A DNA stretch of 64,000 bases from Maribacter aestuarii (GCF_027474845.2 NZ_CP107031.2:3487001-3551000), one strand, 5' to 3'. Counted from the first letter of the stretch, positions 8,269 through 18,209 are shown. Translations and numbers: made by a program. Notes: generated by a model from the letters alone, not told the origin.

Positions 8269-11118
8269 TTAAAACCATTTTCTGGTAAATAGCCCGGTAA
8301 GCGTCTTAATGTCCACAGTAATAATGAACCTTATCCTTTCCCCATAGTCTGGTTGCGCTATCTCCCAACCGTTGTTGGAGTATAAGGGTAAGTACAGTTC
8401 AAAATAATCGGTCACCAAATTTAGGCGTACACCTGAATCATAAACAAATTTCTCCGGAACATTCTTATTCTTCACTAAACCGGCATCTCCATAAAGTTCT
8501 ATCCAACGCCATAAATTAAAACTTGCATTAACGGTAGTAAGCCAGTTGTTAGAAAATCGATACCGCTCATCCAAGAAGGATTTAAATCCTCCTTCAGCAA
8601 TAATGATTTGTTGACTGTAGATTCCCGAGTCTTCTGATCGACCCAGATATCCGTAGTCAAATAAATAATCAGTTGGTCTATCCAGTGCAAAACTGAAGAA
8701 ATCGGAATCGGTTTTGTTACTCAAAAACTTCCCGGCAAAAAAGCGCAAATTAAGCTGACGGTTATTTTCAAAAAGTTTTCTGTATTCATATTCAAAAGAA
8801 AGTTTTGAAAAATTACCTGCCAACTGGAAATCGGCAAACCAGGAATTGTAATCCAGAATACCGTTGTTCCTATTTATGTATCTCATATTGAAGACACTAT
8901 AATCGGGATTTTCAGAATCATTGGCCAAATCCTGAACGGTCTCGTCAAACTTCCTGAAGATGTTTACATACCTAAAAGAGAGAAACTGTCTTTTATTGGA
9001 AATTAAATCTTCTGGACGCCATCCAAAACTTAATGCTGGAGTAACGGAAGTATATCTGGAATTGACGTTAAAATGTGATGTTGAAGCACCAATGGCATAA
9101 TTGGCCACGTACAGACCGCTCTTGCTCAAATACTTTCGGTAATTAAACTTGCCGTAACCAACGAACGCTTTTTCCCTAAAGGAGTATGAGGGAGCAAAAT
9201 CATAAACAAAAGGGCGTTCCAAAAGGGTCTTGTTATAAAGGCGCATCCCTGGTGTCCAACCATCATAGATATTGAAATTCAATACAGGTACATAGAATAC
9301 TTGATTGTAATATGGATTTTCGGAATCCTTGAAAAACGTGAAGTTTAATTTCTTGTTGCTTGATAAGAATCCTCCTAAGGATTTCCAATTATCCCGCTGA
9401 TTAAACTCCGGTATTTTTTGGTCATAGTTCAGAACCAGTTTATCCTCATTGTTATTGGGAATGCTAAAAGTTTCGGAAAATTCAATATCCTTGAACCAAT
9501 ATTTGGAAATAACGGAGTCCTCCTTAAGCCCGAATACTGAAATGGGTACGTTGGTACCTTCTTTATTCTTGATGGTGACCTCAAGGGAATCACCGATTTT
9601 TTTTACTTTCTTGATTTTGAAATCGATTTTTCGGTCGGTAGAAACATAATCCCTAAAAAACCAGTTGATGTCCTTATCCGTTGACCGTTTTAAAATGGAC
9701 TCAAAATCCAATATACTTACTTTGTTGAGTTTATAGTATTTAAAAAAGGTTTTAATACTCTCATCTACCTTTTCCTTACCCATATAATCGGCCAAATAGG
9801 CAAGCCCCAAACCGGCTTTGTATTTATTGGCGATTTTTTGGTTGAACTTGATCAAGGAATCATTAGGTGTGGTCAGAGCCTGATCTAAATTTTTTCTTGC
9901 CGTTAGATTGTACAAAAACGAATACTGTTCATTAAATCCCATTTGAGCCAAGTTAAAGCTACGAATACCCCATATACGGGATAGCTTGCCCAATAATTTT
10001 TGATCAGGGTAATATTCCTCCACATAGGCGATCATTAGGTAATTGGCAATGGCACTGTTCAACCATTGTTCCTTCCTAGGGTCAAGAAATAGGGTTTCTT
10101 GTAACATACTGTTCAGCGCAGTTTTTAAAAACTTCATTTCAAATTGAAACTGCTGGTCATAGGGACGTATAAAAGATGGTAATTGGTTTAGGCCGTACAA
10201 TGGATTTTTATCATAATCCAATTCACTTACCAAAAGTGTCTTATGCGGATATTCTCCTAAATTTTCATGAATAAAATCCGCTATCTTGCTAATGGAAATC
10301 CCTTGTCCAATGGGGCTGTATCTAGGCGCCGAAATATTCGTTACAAATGTCATGTGAGGAGTGACATGCTTGGTGAAATCGTTATTTCTCTGAAGTATGA
10401 TTTCCGCGCTCTTACGGTTTTCACCCTCTAGTCTGACGTATTGCCCACTTGAAAAATTGGTACTATTAAACTTGTTGAAATTCGTAGCGAGGAAGAGACT
10501 GTCCGGGTACTTGAAATTTATGGTCGTATTTGTAATATTCGTATAAAGGTCCTCCAAATTCTTATTAGAATAGAGATGCCATTTACCATCATATACGGCA
10601 GGGGTAAGGTACCAGTCCTTTAAGTAATAGTTTCCCCTATTATCATATCCGTATGGTGTAAATTTATTGGGAGGAAGTTTCACCTTATAGGTAATGAAAA
10701 TTTTTGTCGATTCTTTTGGAAGTAAGGGTTCATTTAATTTTATCCTAAGGATATCATCTTCTTTTGTTCGTTCATATTCTAAACCAAGATAATTATCGTC
10801 TACGGCGCTTATAATTGTGGTATAGCCCCTTTCGTTTCTTTTTGCCAAGTGCAAACTTTTCTTAAATTCTTGTGCAAATCGTTTTGATAGACCCGTATTC
10901 TTATTGGAATAGGCATGTGCCCAATCATTAAAATACAGCTGGCCTAAGGAATAATTGGAATCATTGTAATAAGTGAATTGTTGTTTTATACTTAACTCCT
11001 TGGTGTAATCATTAAGGCTTACCTCCAACTCTGTTTCATATTGGGACAGGCCCTGTGATACCGCCGATATGATTAGCAGTGCAGAAAGAAACCATTTGTA
11101 GTTTGACAATTTGTCCAA
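8269..11118 (-). CDS. M1 aminopeptidase-like exported protein with lost zinc site and beta-rich C-terminus
   Basis: 949 residues. An N-terminal signal (about 1-26, ending SQGLSQ) leads into a region resembling the beta-sandwich and catalytic domains of M1 gluzincin peptidases. Where M1 enzymes have HExxH, about 18 residues and WLNEG(F/L)ATY, this protein reads LNSMLQETL (335-343) and WLNSAIANY (352-360). Both zinc histidines and the third-ligand glutamate are missing, so it should not be a peptidase. From about residue 600 the sequence is rich in alternating aromatic/polar strands and ends in a terminal phenylalanine (RKWF), like outer-membrane barrels. I infer an outer-membrane or surface protein that reuses the M1 fold for binding or assembly. 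It lies 8 bp after the LOG-family gene on the same strand. Confidence 0.7.
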   Translation of the reverse strand: MDKLSNYKWFLSALLIISAVSQGLSQYETELEVSLNDYTKELSIKQQFTYYNDSNYSLGQLYFNDWAHAYSNKNTGLSKRFAQEFKKSLHLAKRNERGYTTIISAVDDNYLGLEYERTKEDDILRIKLNEPLLPKESTKIFITYKVKLPPNKFTPYGYDNRGNYYLKDWYLTPAVYDGKWHLYSNKNLEDLYTNITNTTINFKYPDSLFLATNFNKFNSTNFSSGQYVRLEGENRKSAEIILQRNNDFTKHVTPHMTFVTNISAPRYSPIGQGISISKIADFIHENLGEYPHKTLLVSELDYDKNPLYGLNQLPSFIRPYDQQFQFEMKFLKTALNSMLQETLFLDPRKEQWLNSAIANYLMIAYVEEYYPDQKLLGKLSRIWGIRSFNLAQMGFNEQYSFLYNLTARKNLDQALTTPNDSLIKFNQKIANKYKAGLGLAYLADYMGKEKVDESIKTFFKYYKLNKVSILDFESILKRSTDKDINWFFRDYVSTDRKIDFKIKKVKKIGDSLEVTIKNKEGTNVPISVFGLKEDSVISKYWFKDIEFSETFSIPNNNEDKLVLNYDQKIPEFNQRDNWKSLGGFLSSNKKLNFTFFKDSENPYYNQVFYVPVLNFNIYDGWTPGMRLYNKTLLERPFVYDFAPSYSFREKAFVGYGKFNYRKYLSKSGLYVANYAIGASTSHFNVNSRYTSVTPALSFGWRPEDLISNKRQFLSFRYVNIFRKFDETVQDLANDSENPDYSVFNMRYINRNNGILDYNSWFADFQLAGNFSKLSFEYEYRKLFENNRQLNLRFFAGKFLSNKTDSDFFSFALDRPTDYLFDYGYLGRSEDSGIYSQQIIIAEGGFKSFLDERYRFSNNWLTTVNASFNLWRWIELYGDAGLVKNKNVPEKFVYDSGVRLNLVTDYFELYLPLYSNNGWEIAQPDYGERIRFIITVDIKTLTGLFTRKWF

Positions 11119-11126
11119 CTTGCTAA

Positions 11127-11813
11127 TTAAAAATTTGGGCTCATTGTGTGACCTTTGTAGAAAGCATCGATAATCTGCACTACTTCATCCTCCGTGTCCA
11201 CAATTTTTATCAAGTTTAAATCTTCCGGACTTATATTACCGACTTTTAGCATCGTAGTTTTTATCCAGTCAAAAAGACCCGTCCAAAAGTCACTTCCAAC
11301 CAAAATAATCGGAAATTTTCCAATTTTATGGGTTTGAATCAGTGTAATGGCTTCGAATAGCTCATCTAGTGTTCCAAAACCACCGGGCATTACCACGAAT
11401 CCTTGGGAATATTTAACGAACATTACTTTTCTTACAAAGAAATAATCAAAATCTAAACTCTTATCATCATCAATGTACGGATTGTCATGCTGTTCAAAGG
11501 GAAGGTCTATGTTTAGCCCAACCGAAGTACCTCCGGCTAGATTGGCGCCTCTGTTCCCTGCCTCCATGATTCCGGGACCACCTCCAGTAATCACGCCGTA
11601 ACCGGCTTCTGAAATACTTTTTGAAATACTAACGGCTAACTGATAATAACTGTCCCCCTCTTTAGTTCTAGCAGACCCGAAAATGGACACACAGGGCCCA
11701 ATTTTACTCATTTTTTCAAATCCGTTGACAAATTCACCCATTATCTTAAAAATGGCCCATGAATCATTTGTCTTTATCTCGTTCCATCCCTTTGGATGTT
11801 TCTCTGCTCTCAT
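11127..11813 (-). CDS. LOG-family (TIGR00730) nucleotide phosphoribohydrolase
   Basis: 228 residues with a Rossmann-like lysine-decarboxylase-like (LOG) fold. Diagnostic motifs are GGGPGIMEAGNRGA (about residues 77-90) and PGGFGTLDELFE (about 143-154), which form the active site in LOG enzymes. Family members hydrolyse nucleoside 5'-monophosphates to free base and ribose 5-phosphate; in plants they activate cytokinins, whereas bacterial roles are less clear. Many database entries still call it lysine decarboxylase, which the PGGxGTxxE motif argues against. It starts 8 bp after the uvrA stop and is cotranscribed with uvrA and the M1-like gene. Confidence 0.9.
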   Translation of the reverse strand: MRAEKHPKGWNEIKTNDSWAIFKIMGEFVNGFEKMSKIGPCVSIFGSARTKEGDSYYQLAVSISKSISEAGYGVITGGGPGIMEAGNRGANLAGGTSVGLNIDLPFEQHDNPYIDDDKSLDFDYFFVRKVMFVKYSQGFVVMPGGFGTLDELFEAITLIQTHKIGKFPIILVGSDFWTGLFDWIKTTMLKVGNISPEDLNLIKIVDTEDEVVQIIDAFYKGHTMSPNF

Positions 11814-11821
11814 AAATTCAA

Positions 11822-14698
11822 TTATTTCACTAAACTGGTTTCGACCTTAGTATTTTTTTCCTTCCTTGGCTTAAGTTCCTTTCTCAAAAACTCTGCCGTA
11901 TAGCTCTTTTTATCTTTACAAATTTCCTCAGGGGTACCTTTTGCCACTAATTTGCCCCCAGAGCGCCCACCTTCATAGCCTATATCGATAATATAATCTA
12001 CCGTCTTAATAACATCCAAGTTATGCTCTATGACCAAAACCGTATTCCCTTTATCGGCCAAAGTATTCAAAACTTCCATCAACACACGAATATCCTCAAA
12101 ATGCAATCCTGTCGTAGGCTCGTCTAGAATATAAAATGTATTTCCTGTATCCCTTTTTGATAATTCTGTTGCTAGTTTGATTCGTTGTGCTTCACCACCA
12201 GACAAAGTTGTGGATTGTTGGCCTAAGGATATATAACCTAATCCTACATCTTGAATGGTCTTTAACTTACGATGTATTTTGGGTATAAGTTCAAAAAAAT
12301 CGACCGCCTCATTAATCGTCATTTCCAATACGTCGGAAATGGATTTGCCTTTGTAGCGTATTTCCAAGGTCTCTCTGTTAAAGCGCTTACCATTACAGGT
12401 TTCGCATTCCACGTAAACATCAGGAAGAAAATTCATTTCTATGACCCTTAGGCCACCTCCTTGGCAAGTCTCGCATCTACCGCCTTTTACATTAAAACTA
12501 AAACGTCCTGGTTTATATCCTCGTATAGCAGCTTCAGGAGTTTTTGTAAATAAAGAACGTATTTCACTAAAAACGCCTGTATAGGTAGCCGGATTGGAAC
12601 GTGGTGTTCTACCGATAGGGGATTGGTTTATATCTATAACCTTGTCTATATGTTCTAGCCCCGTAATTTTTTTATAGGGCATCGGTTTTTTAACCCCATT
12701 AAAGTAATGGGCGTTCATAATGGGATATAGGGTTTCATTAATTAAAGTTGATTTTCCGCTTCCTGACACTCCCGTAACCCCAATCATTTTTCCTAATGGG
12801 AACTCAACGGTGATGTTTTTTAAATTATTCCCAGTACAGCCCGACAATTTTATTTTTTTACCGTTACCCTTTCGTCTGTTTTTAGGGACTTTTATTTCTC
12901 GTACCCCTTTGATGTAATCAGCAGTAATTGTATTGTGGTTCTTCAGTTCCTCAGGAGTGCCTTCCGATATAATTTCTCCACCGTGCCTGCCGGCCTTGGG
13001 ACCAATGTCAATTACGTGATCCGCACGTTCTATCATATCACGGTCATGCTCCACTACAATAACCGAATTCCCGATATCCCGTAATGATTCCAAAGATTTT
13101 ATGAGCCGGTTGTTATCGCGTTGGTGCAACCCAATGCTTGGTTCATCAAGAATATAGAGAACGCCCACTAGTTGAGACCCAATTTGTGTTGCAAGACGAA
13201 TACGTTGCGCTTCCCCGCCAGATAAGGATTTTGAACTTCGGTTGAGTGATAGGTAGTCCAGCCCTACGTCAAGCAAAAAACGAATTCTCGTTCGGATTTC
13301 CTTAATAATCTCTTCCGCTATTTTTAGTTGATTACCTTCCAATTTCTTTTCTAGACCATGAAAGAAATCGGCCAACTCCCCAATATCCATTGACGATAAT
13401 TGAGCAATGTTAGTATCTTCGATTTTAAAGTATAGGGATTCAATTCTTAATCTAGACCCTTGACATGTAGGACATTCGATTTTATCCATATACTCTTTGG
13501 CCCAACGCTTAATGGAAGTAGATTCCGCGGTTTCGAATTGACTTTTAATAAAATTGGCGATGCCTTCATAATCAATTTTGTAGGTGCGTTTTACTCCAAG
13601 TGTCTTGGAATCGACCTCAAAACTCTCCTGTCCACCATTCAATAATACTTCCAATGCCTCTTTAGGGATTTCTCCAACAGGATCCGTGAGCTCAAATTGA
13701 TATCGTTGTGCAATAGTTTCTATTTGCTTAAAGGCCCATGATTTTTTATAATCCCCAAGGGGTGCAATTCCACCACTCTTAATGGACAATTTCTTATTTG
13801 GAAAAATTTTCTTCTCGTTCACTTCATAAACATGTCCTAAACCGCTACAGTGGGCGCACATACCTTTAGGTGAATTAAAGGAAAACGTATTCGGTTCAGG
13901 CGTAGGATATGAAATGCCTGTGGTTGGGCACATTAAGTCCCTACTGAAATATCGAGGTTCTTCGGAACCTTCCTCAAGTACCATCAATACATTGTTACCA
14001 CTATACATGGCCGTATTTATGGTTTCTGAAAGTCGTTTATGAAAATCTTCATTTTCTACCACTTTCAGTCTATCGATAACAATTTCAATATCATGCACCT
14101 TGTAACGGTCTACCTTCATCCCCTTGACAATATCCCGTATTTCTCCATCTACTCGGACCTTTACGAAACCTTGTTTGGCAATTTGCTCAAAAAGCTCCCG
14201 ATAATGCCCTTTTCTCGATTTGATAATAGGGGCCAGGATATTAATTTTCTTATCCTTAAAGGAGTGAATGATTAGATTTTTTATCTGCTCATCACTGTAG
14301 CTCACCATCTTCTCACCGGTATTATAACTGTGTGCATCTGCGGCACGGGCGAAAAGAAGACGGAGAAAATCGTACACTTCGGTAATGGTACCGACCGTGG
14401 AACGTGGAGATTTTGAAGTTGTTTTTTGTTCGATGGCTATAACAGGTGAGAGACCATCAATTTTGTCCACATCCGGTCGCTCCAACCCGCCAAGAAACTG
14501 TCTGGCATAGGCAGAAAAAGTTTCTATGTAACGTCTTTGTCCTTCTGCATAAATAGTATCGAAGGCTAATGAAGATTTACCACTCCCTGAAAGACCGGTT
14601 ATGACCACCAATTTATTTCTAGGAATGGTGACATCAATATTTTTAAGATTATGGACTCTAGCACCCTTAACCTCTATGTTTTCTTCGTAATTAATCAT
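11822..14698 (-). CDS. uvrA: UvrABC excinuclease subunit A
   Basis: 958 residues, full length for UvrA, the damage-recognition ATPase of nucleotide excision repair. It has two ABC modules: Walker A motifs [12 protein letters not shown] near the N-terminus and [12 protein letters not shown] in the second half, two LSGGEAQRI(R/K)LA signatures, and zinc-binding CxxC pairs ([26 protein letters not shown]). The frame is also open from a TTG at 14719, but that codon overlaps a TATTTTTG promoter-like box (complement of 14717-14724). I therefore place the start at the ATG ending at 14698 ([12 protein letters not shown]). It heads a minus-strand unit with the LOG and M1-like genes. Confidence 0.97.
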   Translation of the reverse strand: MINYEENIEVKGARVHNLKNIDVTIPRNKLVVITGLSGSGKSSLAFDTIYAEGQRRYIETFSAYARQFLGGLERPDVDKIDGLSPVIAIEQKTTSKSPRSTVGTITEVYDFLRLLFARAADAHSYNTGEKMVSYSDEQIKNLIIHSFKDKKINILAPIIKSRKGHYRELFEQIAKQGFVKVRVDGEIRDIVKGMKVDRYKVHDIEIVIDRLKVVENEDFHKRLSETINTAMYSGNNVLMVLEEGSEEPRYFSRDLMCPTTGISYPTPEPNTFSFNSPKGMCAHCSGLGHVYEVNEKKIFPNKKLSIKSGGIAPLGDYKKSWAFKQIETIAQRYQFELTDPVGEIPKEALEVLLNGGQESFEVDSKTLGVKRTYKIDYEGIANFIKSQFETAESTSIKRWAKEYMDKIECPTCQGSRLRIESLYFKIEDTNIAQLSSMDIGELADFFHGLEKKLEGNQLKIAEEIIKEIRTRIRFLLDVGLDYLSLNRSSKSLSGGEAQRIRLATQIGSQLVGVLYILDEPSIGLHQRDNNRLIKSLESLRDIGNSVIVVEHDRDMIERADHVIDIGPKAGRHGGEIISEGTPEELKNHNTITADYIKGVREIKVPKNRRKGNGKKIKLSGCTGNNLKNITVEFPLGKMIGVTGVSGSGKSTLINETLYPIMNAHYFNGVKKPMPYKKITGLEHIDKVIDINQSPIGRTPRSNPATYTGVFSEIRSLFTKTPEAAIRGYKPGRFSFNVKGGRCETCQGGGLRVIEMNFLPDVYVECETCNGKRFNRETLEIRYKGKSISDVLEMTINEAVDFFELIPKIHRKLKTIQDVGLGYISLGQQSTTLSGGEAQRIKLATELSKRDTGNTFYILDEPTTGLHFEDIRVLMEVLNTLADKGNTVLVIEHNLDVIKTVDYIIDIGYEGGRSGGKLVAKGTPEEICKDKKSYTAEFLRKELKPRKEKNTKVETSLVK

Positions 14699-14811
14699 GG
14701 ATTCATAGCAAAGTTGCAAAAATACGACTTTGAACCTGAATAAAGAACTTGGATGAGTTTGGTATTTTGTTATTATGGGACTAAATAAATACCTTGTTTA
14801 AAATTTAAATC

Positions 14812-15714
14812 ATGATTTTAAAGGATATGGTTGAAACTAAAATTAGGCTCCTGCTGCTTTTCTCTTTCATTACCTCGTTGGGTCTAGCACAACAGAAAAT
14901 TATCGTCGATGCCGACACAGGGAACGAAGTAGATGATTTATATGCACTCGTGCGTATTTTGATGGAACCCTCCGTAGAAGTTGTTGCTTTAAACGCAGCT
15001 CATTGGCAGACCGCTCATTGGGCCATTGAAAATACTATGGAAAATAGTCACAGACTAAACCAACAGCTTTTGGGAGAAATGGGTTTGTCCGTTAAGACTA
15101 ATAGAGGAGGAGCGGCCAGAATGTACGACTGGGGAGACCGTGCGCAGCATTCAGCTGCAACTTATGAAATAATCAAACAGGCTAAGGCCCAAACTTCAGG
15201 AACACGATTGCCTATCCTTGTTTTGGGCGCTTTAACCAATGTGTCATCAGCACTGTTTTTAGAACCTTCGATATCCTCCAGCATTGAGGTATTTTGGCTG
15301 GGAACAACAATGGATTTCGACACGAAAATTCTTAAACGAAATGATTTTAATTGTGCTATGGACCAGTATGCGTTGGATTATATATTAGAATCCAGTACTC
15401 CAATGAATATAATGCCCGTAAGTGTAGCCTCTGACATGGAAATTGATTACGATACAATTTCAGATAAAATAGGAAACCACTATCTGGGGAAATATTTAAT
15501 TAAACGATGGGACGACCATTTGGATGGCAGTCGAAGAAAACGGGTTTTATGGGACCTGGCTTTGGTTACCTCATTTTTAAAACCGTCTATGGCAACTTTG
15601 GTTCCCGTAAAAACCTCAAGAGATAGTGGTAACCGAATAATTAATTTTTATAATTCTATTAATTCCAAGGATATATATGAGGACTTTTATTTGAATTTAG
15701 AGGGATTTAAATGA
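14812..15714 (+). CDS. Exported inosine-uridine-type nucleoside hydrolase
   Basis: 300 residues with a signal peptide ending near SLGLAQQ, so it acts outside the cytoplasm. The mature protein begins with DADTGNEVDDLYAL, the calcium-binding DxDxxxDD loop of IU-nucleoside hydrolases. This family cleaves the N-glycosidic bond of ribonucleosides, here probably for scavenging nucleosides. The conserved ALTNVSSAL segment (about 142-150) follows. An in-frame ATG at 14827 is an alternative start that gives a more typical signal peptide. The usual substrate-specificity histidine region is divergent, so the exact substrate is open. A terminator follows the stop. Confidence 0.8.
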   Translation: MILKDMVETKIRLLLLFSFITSLGLAQQKIIVDADTGNEVDDLYALVRILMEPSVEVVALNAAHWQTAHWAIENTMENSHRLNQQLLGEMGLSVKTNRGGAARMYDWGDRAQHSAATYEIIKQAKAQTSGTRLPILVLGALTNVSSALFLEPSISSSIEVFWLGTTMDFDTKILKRNDFNCAMDQYALDYILESSTPMNIMPVSVASDMEIDYDTISDKIGNHYLGKYLIKRWDDHLDGSRRKRVLWDLALVTSFLKPSMATLVPVKTSRDSGNRIINFYNSINSKDIYEDFYLNLEGFK

Positions 15715-15746
15715 TCTGCCGCGCTATCTAAGCAGAACTAAAACTT

Positions 15747-15776
15747 AAAAACCCTTTCATTATGAAAGGGTTTTTT
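15747..15776. terminator. Bidirectional terminator between nucleoside hydrolase and tRNA
   Basis: A 10-bp perfect stem, AACCCTTTCA (15750-15759) with TGAAAGGGTT (15763-15772), and a 3-nt loop. A-runs and T-runs flank it, so it can end both the plus-strand hydrolase transcript and the minus-strand tRNA transcript. Confidence 0.85.
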
Positions 15777-15780
15777 ATTG

Positions 15781-15854
15781 TAGCGAGAGGGGGACTTGAA
15801 CCCCCGACCTCAGGGTTATGAATCCTGCGCTCTAACCGCCTGAGCTACCTCGCC
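15781..15854 (-). tRNA. tRNA with CAT anticodon (elongator Met, or Ile2)
   Basis: A 74-nt cloverleaf. The acceptor stem starts GGCGAGG and pairs with TCTCGCT, followed by discriminator A. The D-arm is GCTC...GAGC, the anticodon loop TTCATAA gives CAT, and the T-arm is GGGGG-TTCAAGT-CCCCC. No CCA is encoded. G-U pairing at position 1-72 argues against initiator tRNA. Elongator Met and lysidine-modified Ile2 cannot be separated by eye. Confidence 0.93.
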
Positions 15855-15990
15855 ATGCTACTTTTAAGCGGCTGCAAATATAAAGTTTAATTTCTTGTTC
15901 ATCAACTATAGCTTCGTAAAAAATAATACTGTCCTTTTATTTTTTTATCATTTAGAAATATATATATTGTCCACCATAAAGATGTTGAAC

Positions 15991-16374
15991 ATGACCGATA
16001 AAGTAAAATTTCAAATAGAGTTCGTTATACAATCCTCACCCCAAATGCTTTACCAATATTTGGCAACACCGTCGGGTTTGTCCGAGTGGTTTGCTGATAA
16101 TGTAAATAGCAGAGGTGAGAAATTTACCTTTATATGGGATGGAGCGGAAGAGGATGCTAAGTTATTAAAGCGAAAGACCGATGAGTTTGTTCGCTTTGCA
16201 TGGGAGGAAAATGATGATGATACTTATTTTGAAATGAAAATAATAGTTGATGAAATTACAAAGGATGTTTCTCTTTTTATAACCGATTTTGCGGAAGAGG
16301 ATGAAGTGGAAGAATCTAAAATGTTGTGGGGAAATCAAGTTTCCGACCTGAAGCAAGTTATTGGGTCCAAATAA
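15991..16374 (+). CDS. START-like domain (AHSA1/SRPBCC-like) protein
   Basis: A 127-residue protein conserved in Bacteroidota as a START-like domain protein. It begins MTDKVKFQIEF, contains the SGLSEWFADNV segment typical of AHSA1/polyketide-cyclase-like folds, and is very acidic near its end (AEEDEVEESKMLW). Its function is unknown; the fold usually binds a hydrophobic ligand or a protein partner. The frame is open back to TTG 15895 and ATG 15982, but the family alignment starts at the ATG at 15991. The upstream residues (hydrophobic, beginning next to the tRNA) do not look coding. Confidence 0.85.
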   Translation: MTDKVKFQIEFVIQSSPQMLYQYLATPSGLSEWFADNVNSRGEKFTFIWDGAEEDAKLLKRKTDEFVRFAWEENDDDTYFEMKIIVDEITKDVSLFITDFAEEDEVEESKMLWGNQVSDLKQVIGSK

Positions 16375-16397
16375 TATATTTTTATTGAAGTATCTTT

Positions 16398-16423
16398 GAG
16401 CCTTAGTTTAAGGCTCTTTTTTT
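16398..16423 (+). terminator. Intrinsic terminator whose T-run touches the next start codon
   Basis: An 8-bp perfect stem, GAGCCTTA (16398-16405) with TAAGGCTC (16409-16416), a 3-nt loop, then seven T (16417-16423). The ATG of the aminotransferase begins at 16424. It ends the START-like gene but also occupies the entire leader of the next gene. Confidence 0.85.
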
Positions 16424-17269
16424 ATGGTAAATTTTAACGGAAAACTCATTTCTAATGATATCGATTATCTAAATCATGGGAATAGGGGGTTGTTGTACGG
16501 AGACGCACTTTTTGAGTCTTTTCGAGTGGTTAACGGGCACATCTATTTTTTGGAAGATCATTATTTGAGACTCATGGCCTCTATGCGAATTCTGCGTATG
16601 GAAATCCCGATGGATTTTACTATGGAATTTATGGAACAGGAAATTCTTAAGACCATTGAAGCTTCAGAAACTAATAAAGCATCTCGAGTACGTTTTACGG
16701 TTTTTAGAAACAATGGGGGACTGTATACACCGCTAACAAATAATGTTTCTTATATCATAGAGGCTAGAGAGTTGGAGGAAAATTTTTATGTTTTGAAGGA
16801 CGGGTTATATGAAGTAGAGCTTTTCAAGGATTTTTATATCCAAAAAAGTATGCTCTCCAATTTAAAGACCAACAACCGTATTCTTAATGTAGTGGGCAGT
16901 ATTTTCGCAAAAGAAAATGATTACGATAATTGTTTGTTATTGAACGGCGATAAAAATGTGGTAGAGGCGTTGAACGGTAATGTATTTATGGTGGCAGGTT
17001 CAACGATAAAAACACCACCTCTTTCGGATGGCTGCTTAGATGGCGTACTAAGAAAGAACCTGATCAACGTAATTTCAAAAGGAGAAATTTACCAACTGGT
17101 GGAGGAAAGTATTTCCCCCTTTGAGCTACAAAAAGCCGATGAGCTTTTTATAACCAATGCCATTGGCGGAATCATCCCGATAACCAAATACCGTAAAAAA
17201 GAATATGCCAGGACCGTTAGCCATAGCTTGATTGGCAAATTGAATATGGCGGTAAGGATTACAATTTAA
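16424..17269 (+). CDS. Class IV PLP aminotransferase (BCAT/ADC-lyase type)
   Basis: 281 residues of fold-type IV PLP enzyme. Visible hallmarks are NRGLLYGDALFE (20-31), the PLP lysine K148 in LKTNNRILN, and EALNGNVF, which binds the cofactor phosphate and pyridine. The group contains branched-chain aminotransferases, D-amino acid aminotransferase and 4-amino-4-deoxychorismate lyase (PabC). Sequence by eye does not separate these. No pabA or pabB lies nearby. The ATG directly follows a terminator T-run, so its expression signals must lie within or before that hairpin. It overlaps the convergent AlgH/YqgE gene by 4 bp. Confidence 0.85.
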   Translation: MVNFNGKLISNDIDYLNHGNRGLLYGDALFESFRVVNGHIYFLEDHYLRLMASMRILRMEIPMDFTMEFMEQEILKTIEASETNKASRVRFTVFRNNGGLYTPLTNNVSYIIEARELEENFYVLKDGLYEVELFKDFYIQKSMLSNLKTNNRILNVVGSIFAKENDYDNCLLLNGDKNVVEALNGNVFMVAGSTIKTPPLSDGCLDGVLRKNLINVISKGEIYQLVEESISPFELQKADELFITNAIGGIIPITKYRKKEYARTVSHSLIGKLNMAVRITI

Positions 17270-17826
17270 TTAAGGCTGGGGTTTTCTGGAGCGTTGGACC
17301 ACAATAGGTAGTCACCCCCCAGTTCTATCATTTTTTCTTTCCAAAAAGCTACAGAAGACTTTTTAATAATTTGACTCTCATATTCGTTTCTAGCCACTAT
17401 CCAAGTTTTGGAAGATAGTTCCTCGTCCAGTTGCAGCGAAGACCAACCGGAATACCCTAGAAAGAAACGTATATCGTCCTCAGAAATAATTTTCTCGTTG
17501 ATAAGGTTAACAGTAGTGTCAAAGTTCCCGCCCCAGTAGATACCATCCGAAATTTCAATACTATTGTCGATCAAGTGTGGAACTTTGTGAATAAAATAAA
17601 GATTGTCCTGTTCAACAGGGCCACCGTTATAAACTTGGAACGGAATGACTATTTCAGTCACCAAATCGTTTATTTGGTATTCCAAGGGCTTGTTAAGAAT
17701 AAAACCAACAGAACCTTCGTCATTGTGTTCTGCCAATAACACAACAGATCTATTGAAGGAAACATCCCCGGTCAAGGAAGGCTCAGCAATCAGTAACTTT
17801 CCTTTATTTGGTTTTAATTGGACCAT
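17266..17826 (-). CDS. AlgH/YqgE family protein
   Basis: 186 residues matching the AlgH/YqgE (UPF0301) family along its whole length. It has LLIAEPSLTGDVSFNRSVVLL at the start, GFILNKPLEY, VYNGGPVEQDNLYFIHK, and FLGYSGWSSLQLDEEL in the middle. The fold is known but the function is not; in Pseudomonas, AlgH affects alginate regulation. There is no signal peptide, so it is cytoplasmic. It overlaps the end of the convergent aminotransferase gene by 4 bp, with no room for a terminator between them. Confidence 0.92.
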   Translation of the reverse strand: MVQLKPNKGKLLIAEPSLTGDVSFNRSVVLLAEHNDEGSVGFILNKPLEYQINDLVTEIVIPFQVYNGGPVEQDNLYFIHKVPHLIDNSIEISDGIYWGGNFDTTVNLINEKIISEDDIRFFLGYSGWSSLQLDEELSSKTWIVARNEYESQIIKKSSVAFWKEKMIELGGDYLLWSNAPENPSLN

Positions 17827-17888
17827 ATTTGTTCACCTAATAATCTAAAATAAGACAAATCCTCATAACGGCAAAAACAGGGCAATAA

Positions 17889-17915
17889 AAAAGACGCCCC
17901 ATTAAGGCGTCTTTT
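17889..17915 (-). terminator. Intrinsic terminator of the HU gene
   Basis: A 10-bp stem, AAAAGACGCC (17889-17898) with GGCGTCTTTT (17906-17915), and a 7-nt loop. Read on the minus strand it ends in a T-run 22 bp past the HU stop codon. Confidence 0.85.
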
Positions 17916-17936
17916 CCACTATTTGAAAACTTATAA

Positions 17937-18209
17937 TTAGTTTACCGCTTTGCTTAAATCAGCACCTGCTTTAAACTTAACAACATTCTTAGCTGCAATT
18001 TGGATAGTTTTTCCAGTTGATGGATTTCTACCTTCTCTTGCATTTCTTCTAGATACGGACCAAGATCCGAAACCTACTAAGGAAACTCTGTTTCCTTTCT
18101 TAAGGGACTTTTCAACATTTCCCAAGAAAGACTCCAATGATTTTTTAGCCGCTGCTTTTGTGATGCCTGCGTCTGCTGCCATTGCATCGATCAATTCTGT
18201 TTTGTTCAT
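17937..18209 (-). CDS. HU-family DNA-binding protein
   Basis: A 90-residue histone-like protein of standard HU length. It begins MNKTELIDAMAADAGITK, a helical dimerisation region, and contains GFGSWSVSRRNAREGRNPSTG, the beta-arm hinge. The proline that intercalates in DNA is in RNPSTG. HU dimers bend and compact DNA non-specifically and assist replication and recombination. The gene is monocistronic, with its own terminator and a consensus promoter 45-75 bp upstream. Further upstream lies a set of repeats described separately. Confidence 0.97.
   Translation of the reverse strand: MNKTELIDAMAADAGITKAAAKKSLESFLGNVEKSLKKGNRVSLVGFGSWSVSRRNAREGRNPSTGKTIQIAAKNVVKFKAGADLSKAVN

Noticed and set aside
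14699..14719. TTG start for uvrA
   Set aside because: It overlaps a TATTTTTG promoter-like box, and UvrA homologues start at the ATG ending at 14698.
15747..15854. tRNA as an integration site for a mobile element
   Set aside because: No integrase and no direct repeat of the tRNA end nearby; the flanking genes are ordinary.
15895..15990. Upstream extension of the START-like gene from TTG
   Set aside because: The extra residues are hydrophobic, begin next to the tRNA and are absent from the family.
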